Source: Candidatus Fermentithermobacillaceae bacterium UBA3951
GTDB lineage: Bacteria; Bacillota; Sulfobacillia; Fermentithermobacillales; Fermentithermobacillaceae
Direction of reading: 5' to 3'
NCBI GenBank assembly: GCA_002385465.1
Contig: DGDN01000071.1
Coordinates: 1 to 33,276, forward strand
DNA: 33,276 bases
Positions 25,145-33,257 of this stretch are shown one piece after another. The notes under the pieces are model-generated. The model was not told the DNA's origin. It made no database searches and saw only the letters and a program-made list of their open reading frames with translations. The position numbers and the translations under genes were made by a program. Each line of letters starts with the position of its first letter. Positions within the stretch are counted from its first letter, which is position 1.

Positions 25145-25960
25145 CTAGCCGAGTAGTTTCAGGACCGACTGAGTTTGAACGTTCGCCTGCGCAAGCATCG
25201 CCGTGCCTGCCTGTTGCAGGATCTGGTGCCTCGTGAAGTTCGCCATCTCCAGGGCCATATCCACATCTCGTATTCGAGATTCGGCTGCCGAGAGGTTTTC
25301 TGCGGCGGTCATCAGGTTGTTGATGGTGTGCTCGAGGCGGTTCTGATAGGCACCGAGATTCGCCCTGGTCTCGGATACGGTGTTGATAGCAGCATCCAAC
25401 GAGGCGATAAGGGCCGTGGCCGCAGTTGCGTTGAAAGTCGCCGGGACTGCCACCTTGAGTGCGGTTGCGTCCATCGCGGAGATAGAGATCGAGAAGTTGT
25501 CCGCAGTTGTGTCGGGACCTACCAGTATCGTCTTGTTGGCGAAGCTTCCGTTGAGTAGCGCCGTTCCGTTGAACTTAGTGGACTGGGCGATCCTGTTGAT
25601 TTCGGCGACGAGCTGTGTCATCTCCGTCTTGATGGCGTTCAAGTCTTCCGTCGCCAGGGTTGACGATCCTGCCTGCTGCGCGAGCTCCCGCATCCTCTGG
25701 AGGATGCTGTGGGTCTCGTTCAGGGCGCCTTCTGCGGTCTGGATGAGGGAGATCCCGTCCTGAGCGTTGCGCGCTCCCATACGTAGCCCGCTGATCTGCG
25801 CTCTCATCTTCTCCGAGATGGCGAGGCCCGCTGCGTCGTCGGCGGCCCTGTTGATGCGGTAGCCTGAAGACAGTTTCTCAAGAGACTTGGTCATGAGCCC
25901 GCCCGTTATCGCCAGGTTCTTCCAGGCGTTCAGGGCACTTACGTTGGTGTTGATCCTCAC
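25145..25960 (-). CDS. hag: Flagellin
   Basis: 271 residues from GTG 25960, giving the canonical N-terminus MRINTNVSALNAWKNL and preceded by GGGAGGT at 9-base spacing; the 26-residue extension in the longest frame is basic and non-homologous. The conserved D0/D1 N-terminal region includes KLSSGYRINRAADDAAGLAI, with GARNAQDGISLIQTAEGAL and STKFNGTALLNG. The C-terminal D1/D0 region reads SRIRDVDMALEMANFTRHQI and ends QTQSVLKLLG. The middle is short (about 145-195) and rich in Thr, Ser and Ala, so the filament has almost no D2/D3 domain. No cysteine is present. It is secreted by the flagellar type III system and polymerises into the filament. No other flagellar gene lies in the window. Confidence 0.97.
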   Translation of the reverse strand: MRINTNVSALNAWKNLAITGGLMTKSLEKLSSGYRINRAADDAAGLAISEKMRAQISGLRMGARNAQDGISLIQTAEGALNETHSILQRMRELAQQAGSSTLATEDLNAIKTEMTQLVAEINRIAQSTKFNGTALLNGSFANKTILVGPDTTADNFSISISAMDATALKVAVPATFNATAATALIASLDAAINTVSETRANLGAYQNRLEHTINNLMTAAENLSAAESRIRDVDMALEMANFTRHQILQQAGTAMLAQANVQTQSVLKLLG

Positions 25961-26007
25961 TTTTCGTATACCTCCCTGTACTTTTTGCCCGCGTCCTTTA
26001 CGGGCCT

Positions 26008-26102
26008 TTATCGGCCGCCCCTTTCGAGTCCGGGGCACCGTCCGGCTTCTCGGGAACAGCCGAGTATCACTTTTCTTATCGAATAGGCAATTTCCGCTTA
26101 TA
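26008..26102 (-). promoter_or_regulatory. Candidate SigD/sigma-28 promoters of flagellin
   Basis: Two options are read on the minus strand. At 26008-26015 stands GCCGATAA, an exact sigma-28 -10 element, but no TAAA lies 14-16 bases upstream; transcription from it would give a leader of about 40 bases. At 26076-26083 stands TTCGATAA (six of eight), with TATA at 26099-26102, 15 bases upstream, giving a longer leader. The element is expected because flagellin is normally a sigma-28 gene; which one is used cannot be decided by eye. Confidence 0.4.
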
Positions 26103-26222
26103 GAGGTCTATCAAAAATGAGGCTACAGTCCTATTCGACCAAAGGCGGAAAGCTCGGCCGGGTAAGCTGAACGCTGGAATCACGTCTTTGAGACGGGAGT
26201 TAAGCTCTCGTGGCCGGACCTC
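26103..26222. other. Spacer between thiI and the flagellin promoter region
   Basis: No gene is supported. It contains short inverted repeats, including GTCT/AGAC around 26186-26196 and CGGCC/GGCCG pairs near both ends. No T-run gives a clean thiI terminator. I recognise no known RNA family. Confidence 0.3.
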
Positions 26223-27395
26223 TTAATGCGTGAGGGTCTCGATGCCGCCTACACACTCTTCCACAAGCTCGTCGACCGGTAGGTCCTTCTCGGCTTCTCG
26301 GACCAGTTCAAGCCTCGGCTTTGTGACCGGGTGCTTCGGGACAAACACCGTGCAGCAGTCTTCATAAGGGAGGCACGAGAGCTCATAGGTGCCTATCCTC
26401 TCGGCGAGCTCCACAGTTTCCCGTTTGTCATATGTGAGAAGCGGGCGCAGGACCGGGAGTCCTGCAGTGTCTTCAATGACGGCCATGCTCTCCAGGGTTT
26501 GGCTGGCCACCTGTCCCAGGTTTTCCCCGGTGAAAATGGCAAGCGCTCGGAGTTTCTCAGCCAGGCGCCTCGCTACGCGCATCATCATCCTTCTCATCAC
26601 GGTGACCCTGTATTTTTCAGGACAGGATTCCATGATGGCAGTCTGTATCTTGGTAAAATGGGCTATATGCAGCCGCATCTTGGGGTCGAAATCCCTAAGG
26701 ACCCTCCAGATGCGGACCACCTTGTCTTTGGACTTCTCTCCCGTGATGGGGAAGCTCCAGAAGTGCAGGGCTTCCAGGGCAACGCCTCTCTTCATGGCCA
26801 AGTAGGCTGCTACAGGGCTGTCTATCCCTCCGGACAGGAGGATTATGCCCCGACCCGATGACCCAATCGGGAGCCCGCCCATGCCCTTCACTTCGGTCCA
26901 GTACACGAACGTGCCCGTCTCTCGCACTTCCACCGTGATGATGAAAGTCGGGTTGTGGACATCTACGGTGAGCCCCAGTCCTGCGGTCAAGACTGCCGAT
27001 CCCACCTGGTGGTTGAGCTCGGGAGACTTAAGAGGGAAAGATTTCAGTGACCGGCGCGATTCCGCCTTAAAGGTGGCTTTTCCGGAGGCACCGGCTGTCG
27101 TAAGGGCCCTCTTTGCCGCTTCGACTGCGGCCAGCCTGATCTCGCTCACGTCGTTCTCTACCCGTAGCGCAGGGGCGACGGCGACAATGCCGGGCACCTT
27201 TGCCAGGCGAGACAGGAGCTTCACGTCTCCGGGCACCGAATGTATGTAGAGTCTCCCGTACGCCTTCTCGAGGCGCGCTCCGGGGTGCTCGCGCAGGACC
27301 CACCTTATGTGCTCCAGGAGGGCTCCCTCGAACTCGTGGCGGTTTTTTCCCTTGAGGCTTATCTCACCGTATTTGATAAGAAGCAGTTCTTCCAT
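26223..27395 (-). CDS. thiI: tRNA 4-thiouridine synthetase ThiI (no rhodanese domain)
   Basis: 390 residues, the size of Bacillus-type ThiI that ends without the rhodanese domain of E. coli ThiI. A ferredoxin-like domain and a THUMP domain (about 60-165; TFKAESRRSLKSFPLKSPEL) precede the adenylating PP-loop domain with ILLSGGIDSPVAAYLAMKRG. The conserved cysteine region YEDCCTVFVPKHPVTKP is present near 345. It adenylates U8 of tRNA and inserts sulfur received from a cysteine desulfurase, which is encoded just upstream. ATG with GAGGT upstream. Confidence 0.95.
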   Translation of the reverse strand: MEELLLIKYGEISLKGKNRHEFEGALLEHIRWVLREHPGARLEKAYGRLYIHSVPGDVKLLSRLAKVPGIVAVAPALRVENDVSEIRLAAVEAAKRALTTAGASGKATFKAESRRSLKSFPLKSPELNHQVGSAVLTAGLGLTVDVHNPTFIITVEVRETGTFVYWTEVKGMGGLPIGSSGRGIILLSGGIDSPVAAYLAMKRGVALEALHFWSFPITGEKSKDKVVRIWRVLRDFDPKMRLHIAHFTKIQTAIMESCPEKYRVTVMRRMMMRVARRLAEKLRALAIFTGENLGQVASQTLESMAVIEDTAGLPVLRPLLTYDKRETVELAERIGTYELSCLPYEDCCTVFVPKHPVTKPRLELVREAEKDLPVDELVEECVGGIETLTH

Positions 27396-27451
27396 TTAAG
27401 ACCTCACAAACCTTCGCCCTTCGCCTGTCCGTGTGTCTCTTTAGGCGGCGA

Positions 27452-27481
27452 ATAATATGCCCTAACACTTGTCTTTTGGAA
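27452..27481 (-). promoter_or_regulatory. Candidate thiI promoter
   Basis: On the minus strand TATTAT (27452-27457) is a five-of-six -10 element, with a poor -35 TTCCAA (27476-27481) 18 bases away. It lies in the 110-base gap between the desulfurase and thiI genes, so thiI may be transcribed alone as well as by read-through. Confidence 0.3.
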
Positions 27482-27505
27482 GACGGCTTGGACCCGGCGA
27501 AGTCC

Positions 27506-28711
27506 TCACTTCTTCCTCCAGGCCGAGAGTTCCTTGAGACTCTCGGCCACGGCCTCTATTGCCCGGTCAATATCCTCTTCCGTGGTGTTTCTAGACATTG
27601 AGAAGCGAATGGAAGAAAGCGCCTCCGCTTCGCTTCTCCCAAGCGCCATGACAACCGGGCTAGGTTTTGCCTTATGAGATGAGCAAGCCGACCCGGTTGA
27701 TACGAATACGTTCCTGGCCTCCAGGGCGTGCAGGATGCTCTCTCCCTTGAAGCCCGGGAAGGAGAAATGACATATGTGGGGAGCGACTCCTTCCTCGAGC
27801 GGCCCGTGGAGCACAGCATCCGGGAATGCGCTCTTTATCCCGGTTATGAGGCGCTTTCTGAACGAAGCGAGCCTCGACATGACCTCTTCCCTGTCCTCCG
27901 ACCAGACCCTGCAAGCCTCGCCGAACCCTACTATCCCGGGCATGTTCTCGGTGCCCGACCTAAGGCCGCTTTCCTGGCCGCCGCCGAAGACCAGGGGCTT
28001 AAGCCTCACGCCTTTTCTTATGTACAGCGCGCCCGCGCCTTTGATGCCGTGGATCTTGTGGGCGCTCATGCTCAGAAGGTCCACACCCCAGTCTTTCACG
28101 TCTATGGGGAGCCGGGCGAATCCCTGGACGGCATCCACGTGGAACCTGGGCCTTCTTGGCCCCAAACCCAGAAGGCGCCTCCCTATCTCGCGGCAGTCCT
28201 GGATAGTCCCTATCTCATTTTGGACAAACATGACCGACACCAAAGCGGTCTCTTCAGTTACGGCGTCCATGATGTCTTGAGGGTCGACCCTGCCTTCTCC
28301 GTCGACTCCGACCAGCGTTATCTCCCAGCCTTCCTCGTGCAGGTGGTCCAGCAAGGAGATGACCGACGGGTGTTCAACTGTGGTTGAGACCATATGCCGC
28401 TCCTTGCCGAAAGAAGCCGCGGTCCCCGCAATAGCCCAGTTGTTGGCCTCGGTGCCTCCGGAGGTGAAGTAGATCTCAGACGGTTCGGCGTTTATCATCC
28501 CGGCAACACGCTCTCTGCTCTCATCTAGGAGCCTCTCGGCTTTGGCCCCCAGCCTATGGAGCGAGGACGGGTTGCCGAAGTCGTGTTCGAGGACCGTGTT
28601 GACCGCCCTTATCACTTGAGGATCCGGCCTGGTGGTCGACGAGTTGTCCAGATAGACTAGATTTGCACTTTCCGCAGTTCTGGCCACATAAGACACCCCA
28701 CTCGACTGCAT
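27506..28711 (-). CDS. Cysteine desulfurase (NifS/IscS family)
   Basis: 401 residues of the class V aminotransferase fold. Motifs: YLDNSSTTRPDP near 20, FGNPSSLHRLG, TSGGTEANNWA, the PLP lysine K219 in SMSAHKIHG, RSGTENMPGIVG, and catalytic Cys343 in STGSACSSHK. It takes sulfur from L-cysteine as a persulfide and passes it on. Standing directly upstream of thiI, it is the likely sulfur donor for s4U, as NifZ is for ThiI in B. subtilis; it may also serve the TtcA-like enzyme encoded divergently. The start is uncertain: ATG 28711 has a weak site, and GTG 28687 has GGGGTG upstream. Confidence 0.93.
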   Translation of the reverse strand: MQSSGVSYVARTAESANLVYLDNSSTTRPDPQVIRAVNTVLEHDFGNPSSLHRLGAKAERLLDESRERVAGMINAEPSEIYFTSGGTEANNWAIAGTAASFGKERHMVSTTVEHPSVISLLDHLHEEGWEITLVGVDGEGRVDPQDIMDAVTEETALVSVMFVQNEIGTIQDCREIGRRLLGLGPRRPRFHVDAVQGFARLPIDVKDWGVDLLSMSAHKIHGIKGAGALYIRKGVRLKPLVFGGGQESGLRSGTENMPGIVGFGEACRVWSEDREEVMSRLASFRKRLITGIKSAFPDAVLHGPLEEGVAPHICHFSFPGFKGESILHALEARNVFVSTGSACSSHKAKPSPVVMALGRSEAEALSSIRFSMSRNTTEEDIDRAIEAVAESLKELSAWRKK

Positions 28712-28728
28712 GGTGCGGTACCTGTACT

Positions 28729-28767
28729 ATCATAGCATGACGTTCTTAGGCGGGAACGATGTAAAAT
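28729..28767. promoter_or_regulatory. Candidate divergent promoter region, desulfurase / TtcA-like
   Basis: On the minus strand TATGAT (28729-28734) could be the desulfurase -10. On the plus strand TGACGT (28738-28743) and TAAAAT (28762-28767) are 18 bases apart ahead of the TtcA-like gene. Between them CGTTC/GAACG (28741-28745 and 28754-28758) form a small inverted repeat with an 8-base centre, a possible regulator site. The halves are inverted relative to a LexA box. Confidence 0.3.
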
Positions 28768-28789
28768 AGCTGGCGTTGGAGGCGATCTC

Positions 28790-29554
28790 GTGCCAAAGGA
28801 CCCGGCGTGGTGGTTATACAGGTACCTGGGACAGGCGATAAGTGATTACCGCATGATCTCCCAGGGCGACTCCATACTCCTCGGCATATCTGGAGGGAAG
28901 GACAGTCTCTTCATGGCCTATGCTTTGGACAGGCTCCGGAGAAGGTCTCCGGTCAAGTTCAGCCTCGCCGCCATTTCGATAGACCCGGGCGAGCCCTCGG
29001 GATTTACGCCAGAAGAACTGGATGTCTTGCGACGTTTTCTGGAGTCTATGGAGATACCGCACCATGTCGTTCCGACTCACATAGCCAGGATAGTCGAGGA
29101 GTACCCCACCGCCAAGACCGCCTGCAGCCTCTGCGCCAACCTGCGCAGGGGAGCGCTCTACAAAGCCGCCAACGAACTGGGATACAAGAAAGTGGCCCTT
29201 GCCCACCACTTGGACGACGCCATTGAGACCCTGTTTCTTAATATGTTCTACCAGTCGAGAATGAGGTGCTTTGAGCCTTTTACGCACCTTACGAGGCGCG
29301 ATGTGTTCGCCATCCGCCCCCTTGTCTACATCCCCGAGAAAGATATTGTAAGAGCGGTCGAAAGGCTCGGTCTACCTGTCGTAAAGACCAGGTGTCCTAT
29401 AGCGGGGACTACTTGCCGAGAGGACATGAAAGAGCTGGTGACGCTCATGGCCCAAAGGATACCGCAGCTCCGGAGCCACGTCCGGAGCGTCCTCAAAGAC
29501 CTTTGGAGCTCTAAGTCGCAGTACGGAGAGCGCGACCAAGAGACCGAGGAGTAA
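28790..29554 (+). CDS. TtcA-like tRNA thiolation enzyme (PP-loop ATPase)
   Basis: 254 residues. The PP-loop SGGKDS is at 34-39. CSLC (Cys112 and Cys115) in CSLCANLRRGALYKAANELG matches the TtcA motif that binds an iron-sulfur cluster, with a third-cysteine region at Cys202-Cys209 (RCPIAGTTC). HHLDDAIETLFLNMFY is also typical. TtcA makes 2-thiocytidine at position 32 of tRNA. This is a short Bacillota version, so the exact target is not certain. GTG start with GGAGGC six bases upstream; divergent from the desulfurase gene. Confidence 0.88.
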   Translation: MPKDPAWWLYRYLGQAISDYRMISQGDSILLGISGGKDSLFMAYALDRLRRRSPVKFSLAAISIDPGEPSGFTPEELDVLRRFLESMEIPHHVVPTHIARIVEEYPTAKTACSLCANLRRGALYKAANELGYKKVALAHHLDDAIETLFLNMFYQSRMRCFEPFTHLTRRDVFAIRPLVYIPEKDIVRAVERLGLPVVKTRCPIAGTTCREDMKELVTLMAQRIPQLRSHVRSVLKDLWSSKSQYGERDQETEE

Positions 29555-29573
29555 GTCTGACTTGAGTTTGGCA

Positions 29574-30206
29574 TCAGTTTGACAAGAGGCGGCTCAGAGC
29601 CTTCACCCCTTTTTTCCTGTCCTTTCTTGACGAGGCCAGGAGGAAGGCATAGCGCAAGTCCCTTACCTCCAGGGCGAGCTTTCGAACACACTGGGTTAAG
29701 TGGAGCATCAGCTCTCGGTCGGAATGCGTGTTCATGGCAATCTCTCTTCTCAGGTCAAAGACCATTTCGCGGACCGTATCCTGAGGTATGGCTTGGGGCG
29801 TGGCCTTATGAGGTTGCTCTTCCGGAGGCGGTTCGCAGATGGAGACGGAAGCGGCCGGCTCCAAAGCGACCCGAATGGCTTCCGAAGCCGAAGAGCCTGC
29901 CTGCATCCGCGTCAGCACTATTTCCGGCCACCCCGGCTCTCCGGAGAGGCCGGCAATCTCTTGCCTGATCTCTTCGTCCGGCACACCTTCACGCCTCAAG
30001 GCTTGTATGTGCCCCAGAATGGGAACCATGCTTTCGCTTACGGTCCTTCCCGGCCCCAGTCCGAGAAGGTCGCCGAACGCGGTCCTCAGGCCCCTCAGTT
30101 CGGTGACGGTGACGCCAAGTCTCTCGCCCACATCAGCCCACAGGATTTGGGGGTCTTGACCAGTTGGTTTCGTTTCCACCGGGGTCTTCACTTCGCCTTC
30201 TGTCAT
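29574..30206 (-). CDS. Hypothetical protein with MerR-like N-terminal region
   Basis: 210 residues. About 20-90 resembles a MerR-type winged helix (DVGERLGVTVTELRGLRTA, then MVPILGHIQALRREGVPDEE), including the usual 'LR-x-G-x-x-x-E-E-I' ending. The middle is rich in Pro, Ala and Glu. The C-terminal part (about 140-200) is helical, heptad-like and ends very basic (SSRKDRKKGVKALSRLL). No effector domain is recognised. The ATG has AGGAGTGA about seven bases upstream. It is divergent from the acyl-CoA synthetase gene, so it is a natural candidate for the factor that binds the palindrome at 30317-30334, but this is only inference. Confidence 0.65.
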   Translation of the reverse strand: MTEGEVKTPVETKPTGQDPQILWADVGERLGVTVTELRGLRTAFGDLLGLGPGRTVSESMVPILGHIQALRREGVPDEEIRQEIAGLSGEPGWPEIVLTRMQAGSSASEAIRVALEPAASVSICEPPPEEQPHKATPQAIPQDTVREMVFDLRREIAMNTHSDRELMLHLTQCVRKLALEVRDLRYAFLLASSRKDRKKGVKALSRLLSN

Positions 30207-30312
30207 TGCCGGTCACTCCTAAAAGTTGCCGTTATTTCCAGATTCCCCCTTATACCTTCGATCTCCTTCTCGCCTCCATGATCCCCGAGAGACTTGTTAC
30301 CACCAGTCTCTG

Positions 30313-30341
30313 TTACCACAATTCGTGAATTGTGCTAGAAT
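30313..30341 (+). promoter_or_regulatory. Promoter with embedded 18-bp palindrome (operator candidate)
   Basis: -35 TTACCA (30313-30318) and -10 TAGAAT (30336-30341) are 17 bases apart, each four to five of six. Between them, CACAATTCGTGAATTGTG (30317-30334) is an 8-bp perfect inverted repeat with a 2-base centre. Sitting in the spacer, a bound protein would block RNA polymerase. It does not match the LexA, Rex or CRP patterns I know. Confidence 0.6.
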
Positions 30342-30397
30342 GACTCGTGGTGATCGGACCCGCTCCAAAACAGCAGAGGAAGGTGCGTACATATCGC

Positions 30398-32500
30398 ATG
30401 AGTGACCTAAAATCCCTATTTCACCCCAAGTCGGTTGCCGTAATCGGCGCCTCCAAGACTCCCGGCAAGATAGGCTACGCAGTGATAGAAAACATTAAGG
30501 CGAGCGGATACACCGGTGAAGTCTACCCAATCAACCCCAGAGAGCAGGAAATCGCAGGTTACAAAGCTTATCCGAACATCCGTGACGTGGGAAAGCCCAT
30601 CGATGTGGCGGTGTTCTGCGTCCCTGCTGCCGCATCGCTACAAGTGGCCGAGGACTGTGGACAGGCTGGGGTAAAGCATCTCATTGTCATAACCGCCGGT
30701 TTCAAAGAGATCGGTGGTGAAGGCAAGAAACTGGAAGAGGACTTGGTGAAAATCGCCCGCAAATACGGGATGAGGATCACGGGTCCCAACAACCTGGGCG
30801 TCATGGACACGCATACGCCGATCAACGCCACGTTTGCCAAGGACTTCGCCTTGAAGGGCAATATCGCATTTATCTCCCAGAGCGGTGCCTTGTGCGTGGC
30901 CATCCTTGACTGGAGCCTCCAGCGTGGACTGGGCTTCAGCCAGTTCATCAGCGTAGGCAACAAGGCAGACCTAAACGAAGCAGATTTCATTGAGGCCGCC
31001 GCAGAAGATCCCAACACCAAGGTTATTTGTCTCTATCTCGAAGACGTAGTGAACGGCGACAGGTTCATCGAGGCCGCCCGGAAGGCGACGCAGAGGGTCC
31101 CGGTCATTGTGTTCAAGTCGGGGATCACCGCTGCGGGAGCGCAAGCTGCGTCGTCTCACACAGGCGCGCTTGCAGGTTCCAACACCGCCTATGACGCGGC
31201 TTTCAGGCACGCAGGCGTGATACGCGCCAAGACGATGACCGAGCTCTTCGACTTGGCCATTGCCTTTACCACTCAGCCCGTACCGCGCGGTAAGAACACG
31301 GTCGTGGTGACCAACTCCGGCGGCCCCGGCATTGTAGCCTCGGACGCCGTTGAGACCAACGGCCTTGAAATGGCCCGGTTCACCGAGGAGACCCACAAAG
31401 AATTGGCCGAAAAGCTGCCTCCGACCGCCAACATCCATAACCCTGTGGACGTTGTCGGAGACGCCCACGCAGACAGATACAAGATAGCGCTGGATACCAC
31501 CCTCAAGGATCCCAACGTGGATGCCGCGGTGGTCCTACTGAGCCCAACGGCAGTCCTGGATATCGCCGAGGCCGCTCAGATTACGATCGACGCCGCAAAG
31601 GAGCACCCGGATAAAGCCGTTGTGGCTTCGTTCATGGGAGGAGCCAAGGTGGAAGCGGGAGTCAAGCTCCTGAACGCCAACGGAATCCCCACCTACCCCT
31701 TCCCCGAGCCTGCGGTCGCAACTCTCCGCGGCATGATCGAATACGGAAAGCTCAGGAAGGAAGTTGCGAGCAGCACGGAGTGGACCTTCGACGATGTCGA
31801 TAAGGAAGGCGTCAAGGCCATATTCCAGAAGGTCCGCGCCGACGGACGTGACCTCTTGCTCGGACCGGAGGCTGCAGAGGTGGCAGAGCTCTACAAGATC
31901 CCGGCAGCGCCCTCAAAGCTTGCCGCCGATGCCGAAACCGCTGTCTCCGCCGCCGAGGCCATAGGCTACCCTGTGGTAATGAAGATCGCCTCGCCCGACA
32001 TCATGCACAAGACGGATATTGGCGGAGTGAAGGTCGGCCTTAACACCAAGGAAGAAGTCGTCGAGGCTTTCAACACCATCCTTGAGAACGCTAAGAAGGC
32101 GGAGCCCAACGCGCGCATCTACGGCGTTGAGGTCCAGAAGATGATGCCCAAGGGCGATGAGATAATCATCGGCATGGCAAAGGACCCGACCTTTGGCCCG
32201 ATGATCGCCTTCGGTTCCGGCGGCATTTTGGTGAACCTCTTGCAGGACGCTTCTTTCAGACTCGCCAAGGGGCTTGCCAAGAGCGAGATCGAAGAGATGA
32301 TCACCGAGACCAAGGCCTACACGCTCCTTAAGGGATTCAGGGGAGCTCCCCCGGACGACATCCCGGCCCTCGTGGAGGCCATCGGTCGTGTGGCGCAGCT
32401 CTGCAGGGACTTTGACGAAATAGCAGAGCTCGACGTAAACCCGGTATTCGCATACCCCAAGGGCCTCTCGGCTCTCGATGTGAAGATAAGGCTGAAGTAA
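30398..32500 (+). CDS. ADP-forming acetate--CoA ligase, fused alpha-beta (Acd family)
   Basis: 700 residues from ATG 30398. GTG 30347 coincides with the predicted transcript start and is unlikely; GTG 30383 is another option because the best ribosome site (AGAGGAAGG) is 14 bases from the ATG. The CoA-binding domain is at 1-130 (SVAVIGASKTPGKIGYAV), a succinyl-CoA-synthetase-like domain follows with the phospho-histidine His254 in SSHTGALAG, and an ATP-grasp domain fills about 470-700, containing MHKTDIGGVKVGL. It turns acyl-CoA, ADP and phosphate into acid, CoA and ATP, the last step of amino-acid or sugar fermentation in many anaerobes. Substrate range is not decidable. Confidence 0.93.
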   Translation: MSDLKSLFHPKSVAVIGASKTPGKIGYAVIENIKASGYTGEVYPINPREQEIAGYKAYPNIRDVGKPIDVAVFCVPAAASLQVAEDCGQAGVKHLIVITAGFKEIGGEGKKLEEDLVKIARKYGMRITGPNNLGVMDTHTPINATFAKDFALKGNIAFISQSGALCVAILDWSLQRGLGFSQFISVGNKADLNEADFIEAAAEDPNTKVICLYLEDVVNGDRFIEAARKATQRVPVIVFKSGITAAGAQAASSHTGALAGSNTAYDAAFRHAGVIRAKTMTELFDLAIAFTTQPVPRGKNTVVVTNSGGPGIVASDAVETNGLEMARFTEETHKELAEKLPPTANIHNPVDVVGDAHADRYKIALDTTLKDPNVDAAVVLLSPTAVLDIAEAAQITIDAAKEHPDKAVVASFMGGAKVEAGVKLLNANGIPTYPFPEPAVATLRGMIEYGKLRKEVASSTEWTFDDVDKEGVKAIFQKVRADGRDLLLGPEAAEVAELYKIPAAPSKLAADAETAVSAAEAIGYPVVMKIASPDIMHKTDIGGVKVGLNTKEEVVEAFNTILENAKKAEPNARIYGVEVQKMMPKGDEIIIGMAKDPTFGPMIAFGSGGILVNLLQDASFRLAKGLAKSEIEEMITETKAYTLLKGFRGAPPDDIPALVEAIGRVAQLCRDFDEIAELDVNPVFAYPKGLSALDVKIRLK

Positions 32501-32514
32501 GAGCGGGCAATTTA

Positions 32515-32558
32515 GAACGGCTGCTCACTATGATGGGCAGCCGTTCCTTTTTCTCTTG
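32515..32558 (+). terminator. Rho-independent terminator after the CoA ligase
   Basis: GAACGGCTGC (32515-32524) pairs perfectly with GCAGCCGTTC (32537-32546) over a 12-base loop and is followed by CTTTTTCTCTTG. It lies 15 bases after the stop. Confidence 0.92.
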
Positions 32559-32624
32559 TTTCAACGGGGTATGAGCGCGCCGAAGCAGGGCCTTCCTACT
32601 TGAGGACAAAGAACAAACCGCTTT

Positions 32625-33257
32625 CTAGAACTCTGTCGTGCCGGTGAAGGTGAAACCGCGCACCCTGATTGCCGGGCAAACGGTTGTGAGAATCCCGGTC
32701 ATCGCTTTTTGGGGCGATAGGGCGTCCACCCGCGATAAAGCTCCCAGCACGCTTTCTGTGAACCGTAGGTTCTTGATCCCTCGTAGCACCTTGCCGTCTT
32801 CGATCAAGAAAGTCCCGTCCCTCGTCATCCCCGTGATTATGGATTTCACCGGGTGTACCAGGTTAACGTAGTGGAACCGGGTCACCAGAATGCCCTTTTT
32901 TGTGGATGCGATCATATCTTCCACGCTTACGCTCCCGCCCGCCATGAAAAGGTTGATGGGCAAGGACGGGATGAAGGCCATGTCTCCCAGAGAGTGGCCG
33001 GTGGGTTCCTTTCCATCTTTAGCGGCGGTCACAGAGTCATAGACCACTCCTCTGGCCACGCCGTTTTCGATGAGCATTACCTTCTTCTTGGGTATGCCTT
33101 CAAAGTCGAAGGGCATCGGGCAGCCTGAAGGATCGAGGCCGTCGTCCCAGATGGTGATGTTGTCGCCTGTCACCTTCTCCCCCATCTTGCCCGACATAAA
33201 GCTGGCCCCTTCCCGGTAGCTTGCTCCCGAGAAGCCCATGAACGCCAGGTACATGAG
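32625..33257 (-). CDS. TldD/PmbA-family metalloprotease, C-terminal part (5' truncated)
   Basis: C-terminal ~210 residues of a TldD/PmbA (TldE)-type protein. Recognisable are the segments SGASYREGASFMSGKMGEKV, DSGL-like WDDGLDPSGCPMPFDFEG, and the late region HYVNLVHPVKSIITGMTRDG followed by FLIEDGKVLRGIKNLRFTES, which is typical of the family's third domain. TldD-TldE pairs process peptides such as microcins or antitoxins; in Bacillota the role is unclear. The HExxH zinc site of TldD would be upstream and is not in the window, so TldD and TldE types cannot be told apart. The frame enters from the window edge; the five apparent N-terminal residues MYKRQ come from adapter DNA and are not part of it. 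Confidence 0.88.
   Translation of the reverse strand, partial: LMYLAFMGFSGASYREGASFMSGKMGEKVTGDNITIWDDGLDPSGCPMPFDFEGIPKKKVMLIENGVARGVVYDSVTAAKDGKEPTGHSLGDMAFIPSLPINLFMAGGSVSVEDMIASTKKGILVTRFHYVNLVHPVKSIITGMTRDGTFLIEDGKVLRGIKNLRFTESVLGALSRVDALSPQKAMTGILTTVCPAIRVRGFTFTGTTEF

Noticed and set aside
25961..26038. 26-residue N-terminal extension of flagellin
   Set aside because: Basic, non-homologous, and upstream of a clear GGGAGGT site and the canonical MRINTN start.
26103..26222. Possible riboswitch or small RNA between flagellin and thiI
   Set aside because: Only short stems, no conserved core that I recognise (not TPP, SAM or T-box), and no terminator tail.
27728..28387. 219-codon open frame opposite the cysteine desulfurase gene
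   Set aside because: Antisense shadow; the desulfurase frame has all its catalytic motifs.
28741..28758. CGTTC-N8-GAACG as a LexA box
   Set aside because: Half-sites are inverted relative to GAAC-N4-GTTC and the spacing is wrong.
30317..30334. Palindrome as a lac-, Rex- or CRP-type operator
   Set aside because: It shares short words (TTGTG, AATTGTG) but in the opposite order or spacing to those operators; kept as an unassigned palindrome.
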